Part shown: one piece after another, positions 23,763-30,883 of the stretch
How the letters are laid out: each line of letters begins with the position of its first letter
Position numbering within the stretch: the stretch's first letter is position 1
DNA from: CAWIHA01 sp963835855
GTDB lineage: Bacteria; Acidobacteriota; Terriglobia; Bryobacterales; Bryobacteraceae
DNA: 42,619 bases
Direction of reading: 5' to 3'
Assembly (NCBI GenBank): GCA_963835855.1
Contig: CAWIHA010000007.1
Location: 1 to 42,619, forward strand
Made by a program: the position numbers and the translations under genes
The notes under the pieces: generated by a model
Databases searched by the model: none
The model's input: only the letters and a program-made list of their open reading frames with translations
Told to the model about the DNA's origin: nothing

Positions 23763-25244
23763 CTAACGTCCGGCGAGCGCACCCCCGGCAATCAGCGACT
23801 CCACGCGTGCGATGTGGTTCGAAAGAGGCTCATCGCCCGCCAGCGATGGAATGAGCGCGCGGGCAACCTCGATCGGCGCGCTCGACCTCAGCGGCTTCAG
23901 GAAATCGAGCGCCCGCGCCGCCGCGAGCGCTTCGATGGCCAGCACTATGCGCGTGTTCCTCACAACGCTCTTCAGCTTCAGCGCCGCGGTCATGCCCATG
24001 CTCACGAAATCCTCCTTATTGCCGCTGGTCGTGATCGAGCCGGCCGAGGCCGGATGGCACAGCACGCGGTTCTCGGCGACCAGCGCAGCCGCGGTCACCT
24101 GCGCCATCATCAAGCCCGATTCGAGCCCCGGCCGCGAGGCCAGAAATGGCGGCAGCTCTTCGTTGAGCACAGGGTTGACGAGGCGGTCAACGCGGCGCTC
24201 GGAGATGCTCGCGAGCGCGGTAAGCGCGATCGCCATGTAATCGAGGTTGAGCGCGAGCGGCTGCCCATGAAAATTTCCGCCTGAGACGATCTCATCCCCT
24301 ATGACGAGCGGGTTGTCCGTGGCGGCGTTCAGCTCGATCGTGAACACGCGGCGAGCTTCCCTCAGCGTGTCGCGGACGGCGCCGTGGACCTGCGGCGCGC
24401 ACCGAAGCGAATAGGCGTCCTGCACGCGGCCGCACCCGAGGTGGGATGCGCGGATCTCGCTGCCCTCCATGAACCGGCTGAGGCGCGCGGCGCTCGCGGC
24501 CTGGCCGTCAAAAGGCCGGAGCGCCTGAATCCGAGGGTCGAATGCGCGTGGGGTGCCGCGCTGGGCATCGGTCGTCATCGCGCAGACGAGGTCGGCGGTG
24601 CCGGCCAAAACTTCGGCGGCAACGAGCTCGAGGCATCCGACGGCGAGCATCGCTTGCGTGCCGTTCACGAGCGAGACGCCTTCCTTCGATGCGAGGGTGA
24701 GCGGTTCCAGGCCCGCACGCGCCAGCGCTTCCCTGCCTGGATACCGGGCGCCGCCGAGCTCCGCCTCGCCTTCGCCGATCAGCACGAGCGCCATGTGCGC
24801 CAGCGGCGCCAAGTCTCCGCTCGCGCCGACGCTTCCGCGCGACGGCACCACCGGCGTAACGCCGCGGTTCAGCAGATCGCAAAGCCGCCCGGCCACAAGC
24901 GGCCTGATTCCGGAGAATCCCTTGGCGAGCACGTTGGCACGGATCAGCATAAGGGCGCGCGTTTCGGAGCGGTTCAGCGGTTCGCCCACACCGCACGCGT
25001 GCGAGCGGACGACGTTGCGCTGCAGTTGTTCAAGCTCCGCGACTGGGATCCGCACGCCGGCGAGCTGGCCGACGCCGGTGTTGACGCCGTAAACCGGCTT
25101 ATCGCCCGCTTCCACGCGCTCGATCACCGCCCGCGAGCGCAGCATCTTTTCCGTTGCTTCAGGCGCAAGGGAAACCGGTTCGCCGTTTGCGGCCACCGCC
25201 ACCACCTGCTCGATGGTCAATCGCTCACCGTCCAGGATGGCCAT
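23763..25244 (-). CDS. hutH: Histidine ammonia-lyase
   Basis: A 493-aa aromatic amino acid lyase that deaminates histidine to urocanate. The MIO cofactor tripeptide Ala141-Ser142-Gly143 lies in RGSVGASGDLAPLAH, and the catalytic Tyr52 is in VYGVNTGVG. Ser81-His82 in VVRSHACGVGEPLN is the selectivity pair typical of histidine rather than phenylalanine lyases. QALRPFDGQAASAARL, NAATDNPLV and GNFHGQPLAL are also family-typical. The start is ATG 25244, since the longer frame would cross the divergent methyltransferase start. No hutU, hutI or hutG gene is in the window, so it is an orphan here. Confidence 0.92.
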   Translation of the reverse strand: MAILDGERLTIEQVVAVAANGEPVSLAPEATEKMLRSRAVIERVEAGDKPVYGVNTGVGQLAGVRIPVAELEQLQRNVVRSHACGVGEPLNRSETRALMLIRANVLAKGFSGIRPLVAGRLCDLLNRGVTPVVPSRGSVGASGDLAPLAHMALVLIGEGEAELGGARYPGREALARAGLEPLTLASKEGVSLVNGTQAMLAVGCLELVAAEVLAGTADLVCAMTTDAQRGTPRAFDPRIQALRPFDGQAASAARLSRFMEGSEIRASHLGCGRVQDAYSLRCAPQVHGAVRDTLREARRVFTIELNAATDNPLVIGDEIVSGGNFHGQPLALNLDYMAIALTALASISERRVDRLVNPVLNEELPPFLASRPGLESGLMMAQVTAAALVAENRVLCHPASAGSITTSGNKEDFVSMGMTAALKLKSVVRNTRIVLAIEALAAARALDFLKPLRSSAPIEVARALIPSLAGDEPLSNHIARVESLIAGGALAGR

Positions 25245-25261
25245 AGAATAATCGTAGCCTG

Positions 25262-25801
25262 ATGGAGCGCCTGCCATACCAAGCCACACTGCTCGCCTCA
25301 GCCTACGAGGGGCTGAAGCTGCCTGTCGCAGTGCTGCTCGACAACATCCGCAGCCTTTACAACGTGGGTGCGTTCTTCCGCACGGCGGAGGCGGCGCAGA
25401 TCGAAAAGCTTTATCTGTGCGGCGTCACCGGCCATCCGCCCAAGCGCGGCATCAGCAAGACGGCGCTCGGCGCGGAGGAGAAGGTGGCATGGGAACATGC
25501 ATGGGAAGCGGCGCCGTTTGTGACGGCGTTACGCACGCGTGGCTACGAGATTGCCGCAATCGAGACCAGCCTGCACTCGGTCGATCTGTTCGACTGGACG
25601 CCGCGCTTTCCGGTTTGCGTTGCGTTCGGGCACGAAGTGAACGGCATTCGGCCCGAGCTGCTCGCTCTGGCCGATACGCACGTGCGCATCCCGATGCTCG
25701 GCGCCAAGCACTCGCTCAATGTCGCCACCGTCGGCGGTGTGGTCGTTTATGAGCTGCTGCGGAAGTACCGCGCGATTACAGAGGCGGCGAAGCTGCTTTA
25801 G
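25262..25801 (+). CDS. SpoU/TrmH family RNA 2'-O-methyltransferase
   Basis: A 179-aa SPOUT-fold methyltransferase using S-adenosylmethionine. All three SpoU motifs are present: motif 1 LLDNIRSLYNVGAFFRTA (Asn28 and Arg40), motif 2 FPVCVAFGHEVNGIRPE, and motif 3 IPMLGAKHSLNVATVGGVVV, the knotted SAM-binding region. The absence of an N-terminal L30e-like domain and the short length suggest a TrmL- or TrmH-like tRNA enzyme, but the target nucleotide cannot be read. The start lies 17 bp from the divergent hutH start; a TAGAAT hexamer ends 12 nt before the ATG. Confidence 0.85.
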   Translation: MERLPYQATLLASAYEGLKLPVAVLLDNIRSLYNVGAFFRTAEAAQIEKLYLCGVTGHPPKRGISKTALGAEEKVAWEHAWEAAPFVTALRTRGYEIAAIETSLHSVDLFDWTPRFPVCVAFGHEVNGIRPELLALADTHVRIPMLGAKHSLNVATVGGVVVYELLRKYRAITEAAKLL

Positions 25802-25815
25802 GCCGGCCGACCGAT

Positions 25816-25821
25816 TATAAT
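25816..25821 (+). promoter_or_regulatory. Candidate -10 element for the beta-lactamase-fold gene
   Basis: A consensus TATAAT lies 26 nt before the ATG at 25848, a reasonable distance for a leadered transcript. No good -35 hexamer is visible upstream. Confidence 0.4.
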
Positions 25822-25847
25822 AAATAACTCCTAGGAAATACATCACC

Positions 25848-27206
25848 ATGCTCCGCACATTCTTAGCTTTTCTCTTCCTCAGCGGCGCGCTTCTGGCCGC
25901 TGACCGGAAAACAGCCATCGATCAATTAGTCCAGCCCGCCATCGACGAGAGCTACCTCACCGGCGTGGTGGTGGGCATTTTCGACGGCGGCAAAACCCAA
26001 GTCTTCGGGTATGGCATGGCCAGGCACGACTCCTTCAAGGCGCCGGATGGCAAAACGGTGTTCGAGATCGGGCCCGCTACGCAGGCGTTCACGGGCCTGG
26101 CGCTGGCGGAAATGGCCGAACGAAAAATGGTCCAGCTCGACGACCCGATCCGCAAGCTTCTGCCGGCCAGCGCCCTTCCGCCGCCGCAGGAGGGGAAACC
26201 GGAAATCACGCTGACCGATCTCGCCATCCACTGCTCCGGCCTGCCTTTCAGTCCGACCGATCTCAAGCCCAAAGACCCAGCAAACCCGTATGCCGATTAT
26301 GGCGTCGAGCAACTTTACGGGTATTTGAAGCAGCAAGGCGTGGTGAAGGGGACGGGCATTTATTACAGGTTGAGCTACCTAGGCACGGGGCTGCTGGGCC
26401 ACGGCCTGGCGTTGCGGAACGGCAGTTCCTACGAAGCGATGATCCGCAGCTTGATCACGAAGCCGCTGGGCATGAACGACACAGGCATTACGCTGTCCGC
26501 CGCTCTTCAGCAGCGGCTGGCCGAAGGCCACAACATCGATGGCAACCCGGCACCCGTCTGGCAGATGGGGGCGCTGGCGGGCGCCGGAGCGCTGCACTCT
26601 ACGGCGGACGATCTGCTGCGGTTTATCGCCGCCAACATCAACCCGCCCAAGAAAGTCGAAGCGGCGATTCGAACCGCGCAGGCGGGCCATAAGCTGCCCG
26701 GAGCGGATACCGAGGGCATCACGTTGGGGTGGCAGATTCAGGTCGATCACGCGACCCTGAGCCAAAGCGGCGGAACGGCCGGATTCTATAGCTTCGTTTC
26801 CTTCAACCGGGATCGGCAAACCGGGGTTGTCGTCCTGGCGAATACAGCGGCGCCCCTGGTGACAGCGATCGCCCTTCGCGTCCAGAGGATGTTGGCCGGC
26901 GAGACGGTGGAACCGCTGACGCTCCGTCATGCGATCACGTTCAGCAATGAAGCCCTGGACCGCTACGTTGGCAAGTATGAACTGGACCCCAACAAGGCGT
27001 ACTTCACGGTATGGCGGGAAGGCGACCACCTGATGGGCGAAGTAACCGGCCAGAGGATTTTCCGCATGTATCCGGAAGCCGAGGACAAGTTTTTCCTCAA
27101 GGTCACCGCCTCGGAAATCACGTTCAAACGCGATGAAAAGGGGCAGCTCATCAGCGCGTTTCTTAGTCAGCATGGCCACGGCCTGCTGGCCAAGCGCGTG
27201 CCGTAA
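25848..27206 (+). CDS. Exported serine beta-lactamase-fold protein lacking the catalytic residues (pseudoenzyme)
   Basis: A 452-aa protein with a signal peptide (MLRTFLAFLFLSGALLA) and the fold signatures of the class C beta-lactamase/PBP4*-like family: GVVVGIFDGGKTQVFGYGMA, FEIG, AEMAERKMVQLDDPIRKLLP, LAIHCSGLPFSP and GLLGHGLA. The three active-site motifs are all changed. The SxxK site after FEIG reads Pro76-Ala-Thr-Gln79, so neither nucleophile nor general base is present. The YxN motif before LLG reads Leu175-Ser-Tyr177. The usual H/KxG before GT reads Gln306-Ser-Gly. A C-terminal lipocalin-like or DUF3471-type domain follows (~360-450: LDRYVGKYELDPNKAYFTVW). It is likely a periplasmic binding protein, not a hydrolase, and not an antibiotic-resistance gene. 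Confidence 0.8.
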   Translation: MLRTFLAFLFLSGALLAADRKTAIDQLVQPAIDESYLTGVVVGIFDGGKTQVFGYGMARHDSFKAPDGKTVFEIGPATQAFTGLALAEMAERKMVQLDDPIRKLLPASALPPPQEGKPEITLTDLAIHCSGLPFSPTDLKPKDPANPYADYGVEQLYGYLKQQGVVKGTGIYYRLSYLGTGLLGHGLALRNGSSYEAMIRSLITKPLGMNDTGITLSAALQQRLAEGHNIDGNPAPVWQMGALAGAGALHSTADDLLRFIAANINPPKKVEAAIRTAQAGHKLPGADTEGITLGWQIQVDHATLSQSGGTAGFYSFVSFNRDRQTGVVVLANTAAPLVTAIALRVQRMLAGETVEPLTLRHAITFSNEALDRYVGKYELDPNKAYFTVWREGDHLMGEVTGQRIFRMYPEAEDKFFLKVTASEITFKRDEKGQLISAFLSQHGHGLLAKRVP

Positions 27207-27320
27207 GCGGAATTTGGGAAGTCTCCACGCCGCTGTAGCGTAAGCCGGACAAAGAGCAAACGAGTGCGCAGGCGGCATGGTAGCGCAATCCGCGCCCAGT
27301 CACGCAGCAGAGCTCAGGAG

Positions 27321-27326
27321 TATAAT
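27321..27326 (+). promoter_or_regulatory. TATAAT element just before a GTG start
   Basis: A consensus TATAAT ends 6 nt before GTG 27333. If used, transcription would begin at or next to the start codon (leaderless). An AGGAG at 27316-27320 precedes it and could instead act as a distant ribosome binding site. Confidence 0.4.
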
Positions 27327-27332
27327 TTTGCC

Positions 27333-28379
27333 GTGACGATGATCCGAAAACTTTGCCTCGCCTTATTCCTCGTGTCCGGCTTGGCCAGCGCCGGCTCGAG
27401 CCTGCTGAGCTGGACACCCCCGGATACCGGGGCGCTCATCGGCATCAACATCGAACAGATCAAGGCCACGAAGCTGGGCCAAGCCCTTTTCTCGCAACTC
27501 AACACCGGCAATCCAGCAATACAGAAGTGGATTGATCAGATCGGCTTCGACCCCCGCCGCGACATCCATGAAATTGTCATCATGCCTTCGACGACGAATC
27601 CGAAAGGGCGCGTGCTGTTTGTCGTTCGAGGCTCTTTCGATCTGGCGCGGCTGCTCGCGGCGGCGAAAGCCTCGGGAACGGCCGTCAGCATGTACCGCGG
27701 CATTCCGATCCTTACGACACGGCAGAACAACCCGATGAACAAGCAGGACGAACCGTTCTCGCTGGCGTGCCTGAATCCATCGCTCGTGGTGGGTGGCGAC
27801 CCGGAAAGCGTGCGCGCAGCCATCGACCGGCGGGATGAGCCCGGCCGCCTCGGCGCAGCGCTGACCGCCCGTGCGGAACAGCTCAGCGCGAGCAACGACA
27901 TTTGGCTCGTTGGCCGGGCGCCGGCGGAACCCCCAGCCGCAAAGGGCTCCCCGATGCCTGGGCCGTTCGGCGCCGACCTGTTCCGGTCGATTCAGCAGTT
28001 CGGCGGCGGCGTCAAGTTCGGGCCCAAGCTACTGCTGTCCGCCGATCTGGTTACAGGCAGCGAGAGCGATGCGAACGCCATGCTCGCCAGTCTGAATGCG
28101 CTCATTGCATTGGCGAGCGCGAGCCGGAAACCCGGTAGCATGCCCGCGCTCGACGACCTCAAGATGTACGCCGAAGGCAAAAGCATCAAGATCGCGCTCG
28201 CGATTCCTGAGGAGCAGATCATCAAGAGCATGCAGTCGGCAATCACGTCGGCGCTCCAGCGGGCAAAGGGATCTTTCGGAGCGCCCGCGGCCGCACCCAA
28301 GCCCACGCCGCCAGCAGACGGCGGGATCGTCATCCAATCCTCACCCAGCGATATGGGCACGATCACAATCCAGCAGTAG
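27333..28379 (+). CDS. Exported hypothetical protein
   Basis: Starting at GTG 27333 the product is 348 aa with a clear signal peptide (KLCLALFLVSGLASAGSSLL). The body has the style of periplasmic substrate- or sensor-type proteins: TGALIGINIEQIKATKLGQA, an IHEIVIMP strand, RVLFVVRGSFDLARLLAAA, and a later half with FGPKLLLSADLVTGSESDAN, suggesting two related alpha/beta domains. The C-terminus is Pro/Ala-rich (AAAPKPTPPADG). I do not recognise a named family. The start is uncertain by two codons (ATG 27339). It follows the beta-lactamase-fold gene by 126 bp on the same strand but has its own promoter-like element. Confidence 0.65.
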   Translation: MTMIRKLCLALFLVSGLASAGSSLLSWTPPDTGALIGINIEQIKATKLGQALFSQLNTGNPAIQKWIDQIGFDPRRDIHEIVIMPSTTNPKGRVLFVVRGSFDLARLLAAAKASGTAVSMYRGIPILTTRQNNPMNKQDEPFSLACLNPSLVVGGDPESVRAAIDRRDEPGRLGAALTARAEQLSASNDIWLVGRAPAEPPAAKGSPMPGPFGADLFRSIQQFGGGVKFGPKLLLSADLVTGSESDANAMLASLNALIALASASRKPGSMPALDDLKMYAEGKSIKIALAIPEEQIIKSMQSAITSALQRAKGSFGAPAAAPKPTPPADGGIVIQSSPSDMGTITIQQ

Positions 28380-28472
28380 CCAGCCTTATCCCCTGTTCAG
28401 CCTGAAACCCCAGCTTCACGATCGGGACTTCGATTATCTGAGGCCGCTGTTTCGCCGCTCGTAACTGAGACG

Positions 28473-29603
28473 CTACGCGCCAACCGCTCCTGAAGCTGCG
28501 CGCGAAATCGCGCGCACCAGCTTCCGGTACGGGACGTGGTCGAGGGCCTCGAATTGGAGCCAATCGCCGTCGCGCCAGGTCGAATAATACCAGCGCGCGA
28601 GCAGAGCCAGGTGCTCCTGCCGCTCGGCGAGCGGCAGCCTCCGCGGCGCCAAGCCGGCCACAATCTCGCGCAGCCGGTGATCGATCGAGATTGTCTTGCC
28701 CTCCTGGATCTCAAAATTCAAATGCACCGGCGCCTGCCACGCGCCCGCGAGCACGAACCACAGCTCCGCAGAGCCGGCCGCGGCCGATGCCGTTACCGCG
28801 ACGCCGTTCAGCCGGTCGATGTCGCGCACCAGCTCATCACGCAGGCGAGCCACCTGCTGCACTTTGTCGAGTTCCTTGTGGACGCGCGCCGCCTCCTCGA
28901 AATTCATTTCCTCACTCAGTCGTTCGCGCGCCGCCGCGAGCGGCTCGACGAGCGAGCTGCCGCCTGTCGCCAGGAACTCGGCGACCCGTTCCACTTCGGT
29001 CTGATACTCCTCGGGGCTGACCGCCTGCTGGCACGGCCGCAGGCACATGTTCATCTCGCCGTAAATACAACCGGGATGCGATGGCGAGGGCGCGAGGTCT
29101 TCCTGGCAGCGGCGCATCTGAAATAGATCGAGCACCTGGGATTCGAACTGCTCGGCCGCGGCGCGGTTGCGAAACGGGCCATAATAGACGCCGCGCGAGC
29201 CGCCGAGGCGCGTCGTGATCTGGCTGCGTGGAAACGGGTTCGCAAGGATGATCTTCAAGTACGGCGCCATGCGCAGCTTCAGGAGCTTGAGATAGTTCTT
29301 CGGGAACTGGCGCCTCGCTAGCTGATGCAGGAGCAGGCTCGCCTCGAGCCTCGAACCAACCAGCCAGTACTCGATACGCGATGCAACCGCACGCAGGTTC
29401 AGCAGGCGGCCGGGGATCGCTCTTTCCTTCAGCAATCGCCCCAAACGCCGGCGCAGCAAGCTCGTGCGGGCGAGATACGGTGTGCCTTCGTGCGGCCAGA
29501 TGAGGAACACGGCGGGGCGGTCGGGCGCATTCTCGATCGCGGCATCGAGTCCGGTGCGGTCGGCTGCAATCTCGATCGTCTGCGGAGGCGCGGAGGTCGT
29601 CAT
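28473..29603 (-). CDS. UvrC-like protein without the C-terminal nuclease
   Basis: A 376-aa relative of the N-terminal half of UvrC. A degraded GIY-YIG region is at 31-57 (AVFLIWPHEGTPYLARTSLL): the GIY Tyr is Phe and YVG is YLA, though Arg51-53 remain. Residues 139-151 (GVYYGPFRNRAAA) match the UvrC YFGP motif. Four Cys (166, 179, 187, 191) sit where UvrC/Cho proteins have their conserved cysteine set, implicated in Fe-S binding. A UVR motif (~225-255, LSEEMNFEEAARVHKELDKV) could bind UvrB. The RNase H-like and helix-hairpin-helix domains are missing. ATG 29603 is preferred over a frame extending to 29681, which adds a basic tail. Its role in repair, if any, is unknown. Confidence 0.75.
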   Translation of the reverse strand: MTTSAPPQTIEIAADRTGLDAAIENAPDRPAVFLIWPHEGTPYLARTSLLRRRLGRLLKERAIPGRLLNLRAVASRIEYWLVGSRLEASLLLHQLARRQFPKNYLKLLKLRMAPYLKIILANPFPRSQITTRLGGSRGVYYGPFRNRAAAEQFESQVLDLFQMRRCQEDLAPSPSHPGCIYGEMNMCLRPCQQAVSPEEYQTEVERVAEFLATGGSSLVEPLAAARERLSEEMNFEEAARVHKELDKVQQVARLRDELVRDIDRLNGVAVTASAAAGSAELWFVLAGAWQAPVHLNFEIQEGKTISIDHRLREIVAGLAPRRLPLAERQEHLALLARWYYSTWRDGDWLQFEALDHVPYRKLVRAISRAASGAVGA

Positions 29604-29989
29604 GCGGCTCGATACAATTCGGCGGAATCGAAATCCTGCAAATGGGATTGGAAACGGGCAGTCACGTGGCCGGTTGCGCACCCCATCCTATCTCCTCAAA
29701 TTCTACCCGATCGGCCTCCCTCAACCGGGTGTCACCCGCGTGGGGCAGCGCTGCTGTACGCTATGAAAACTATGGACTTTATGCGCAAAAAATCAGGCCA
29801 ACCGCAGCTATTAAGTGGGCGCAATTCAGGTACTGGACTTTCCGGCCATCTGCTGTTGCCATTCGCCGGTTTTGTTGCTATCATTTCACATTAGCTCCGG
29901 CGGGCTGTCCCGCCGCTGGAAAGGCTGGGGGGCTGGGGCACTGATCGAAGGTGAAGTCGCCTCGGCTGGGCTGTACTCGATTTTTTGTA

Positions 29990-30017
29990 TTGCTTGCAGG
30001 AGAATTCGTGTTATTTT
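29990..30017 (+). promoter_or_regulatory. Candidate promoter of the DksA-like gene
   Basis: TTGCTT (29990-29995) and TATTTT (30012-30017) are separated by 16 bp in an unusually AT-rich patch, about 70 nt upstream of the ATG at 30086. This gives a leader that includes the hairpin at 30040-30068. Confidence 0.35.
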
Positions 30018-30039
30018 ATTCTGACTTCGGTCGCGTTTC

Positions 30040-30068
30040 TGTCCGCCCGGCACGAGGGCGTAAGGACA
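30040..30068 (+). promoter_or_regulatory. Leader hairpin before the DksA-like gene
   Basis: tgtccgccc (30040-30048) can pair with gggc and ggaca (30056-30059 and 30064-30068) with a 4-nt bulge, forming a 9-bp stem. It ends 7 nt before the AGAGGA ribosome binding site (30076-30081), so it could modulate translation. Confidence 0.35.
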
Positions 30069-30085
30069 GTGAAGCAGAGGATCGA

Positions 30086-30469
30086 ATGACGAAAGCTCTG
30101 AATGGAGGCGCTTCTATCACAAGGCTGCAACATTACCGGCAGATCCTGGAGCGAAAGGCTGAGGAGGTCCGATTGGGGCTTTCTGCTAAGCGCGCCGCGG
30201 AAGTAGTGCGTCGCCCCGATGAACCGCTGGATTTTGGCGACTGGTGCCAGAAGAGCCACGACGAGTGGCTGTTTCTAAACCAGAATCGCCTGGAGCTGGC
30301 CTTGTTTCGCGAGCTCCAGGAGGCGCTGCGCCGCCTGGACGACGGCACCTACGGCGTCTGCCAAGACTGCCACGAAGCAATCGTGCCCAAGCGCCTGGAT
30401 GCATTGCCGTGGGCCAAGTACTGCCTGCCCTGCCAGGAAAAGCTCACCGGCATGACGGCACCAGGCTGA
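30086..30469 (+). CDS. DksA/TraR-family zinc-finger protein
   Basis: The ATG at 30086 has an AGAGGA site 4 nt upstream. The 127-aa product has an N-terminal coiled coil and a C-terminal four-Cys zinc finger (Cys92, 95, 113, 116: VCQDCHEAIVPKRLDALPWA, then KYCLPC), the DksA/TraR arrangement of RNA-polymerase secondary-channel regulators. The coil-tip motif, DxxDxA in classical DksA, reads DFGDWC (Asp49, Asp52, Cys54), so the two Asp are kept and Ala is Cys. It may tune transcription, perhaps with ppGpp, but paralogs without that activity exist. A frame extending to 29951 adds 45 residues with no domain and is not used. Confidence 0.8.
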   Translation: MTKALNGGASITRLQHYRQILERKAEEVRLGLSAKRAAEVVRRPDEPLDFGDWCQKSHDEWLFLNQNRLELALFRELQEALRRLDDGTYGVCQDCHEAIVPKRLDALPWAKYCLPCQEKLTGMTAPG

Positions 30470-30572
30470 TGGATCGCCTGCATGGGGCTGCTGCCACAAT
30501 CTTTCCTGAAAAAGTGCATTGGGTGGGCCGCAGTCTGCTAAAATGGGAACCTTCACGGTCAAAGGAAACACA

Positions 30573-30866
30573 ATGGAAAAAGCAGCGCAAAACATCCAGG
30601 AAGCTTTCCTGAACAACGCGCGAAAAGAGAAGACGTTTCTGACCATTTACTTGATGAGCGGAGTCAAGCTCTCCGGCCGCATCAGGAGCTTTGACAAGTA
30701 CTCGCTGATCCTGGAATCGAATAGCCAGGAGCAACTCATCTTCAAGCACGCGATTTCCACTGTCGTGATCTCCAGAGGACACAGTGCGGCGCAAGCTTCC
30801 GCGCAAGTTGCGGCGGTGAGCGCCCCGGCGAGCGCGGCCAGCGCCGCCGATGCGCCGGAAGACTGA
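30573..30866 (+). CDS. hfq: RNA chaperone Hfq
   Basis: The 97-aa product starts MEKAAQNIQEAFLNNARKEK with an AAAGGA ribosome binding site at 30561-30566. The Sm1 motif (TIYLMSGVKLSGRIRSFDKY) and Sm2 motif (FKHAISTVVI) are complete, including the proximal-face KH pair. It forms hexamers that bind sRNA and mRNA. The C-terminal ~25 residues are an Ala/Ser-rich flexible tail ending in acidic residues. The gene lies 17 bp upstream of hflX, the conserved hfq-hflX order. A TAAAAT hexamer at 30539-30544 is a possible -10. Confidence 0.95.
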   Translation: MEKAAQNIQEAFLNNARKEKTFLTIYLMSGVKLSGRIRSFDKYSLILESNSQEQLIFKHAISTVVISRGHSAAQASAQVAAVSAPASAASAADAPED

Positions 30867-30883
30867 TCCAGCCGCGAAGAGAC

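Larger units (their letters stand above)
29604..30085. other. Intergenic region upstream of the DksA-like gene
   Basis: No credible gene in this 480-bp gap. It contains a 13-nt palindrome (cgggtg t cacccg, 29726-29738), a 7-bp GC hairpin without a T-run (29898-29915, ggcggg/cccgcc core), a candidate promoter, and a hairpin in the presumed 5' leader of the DksA-like gene. Confidence 0.5.

Noticed and set aside
23763..25244. Phenylalanine or tyrosine ammonia-lyase instead of HutH
   Set aside because: The selectivity position is Ser-His (SHACG), typical of histidine lyases.
25848..27206. Antibiotic-resistance beta-lactamase
   Set aside because: The nucleophile Ser, the Lys, the YxN and the KTG/HxG motifs are all replaced, so hydrolysis is not expected.
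29898..29915. GC hairpin as a rho-independent terminator
   Set aside because: It has no T-run on either side, and the genes around it are divergent, so no transcript needs to end there.
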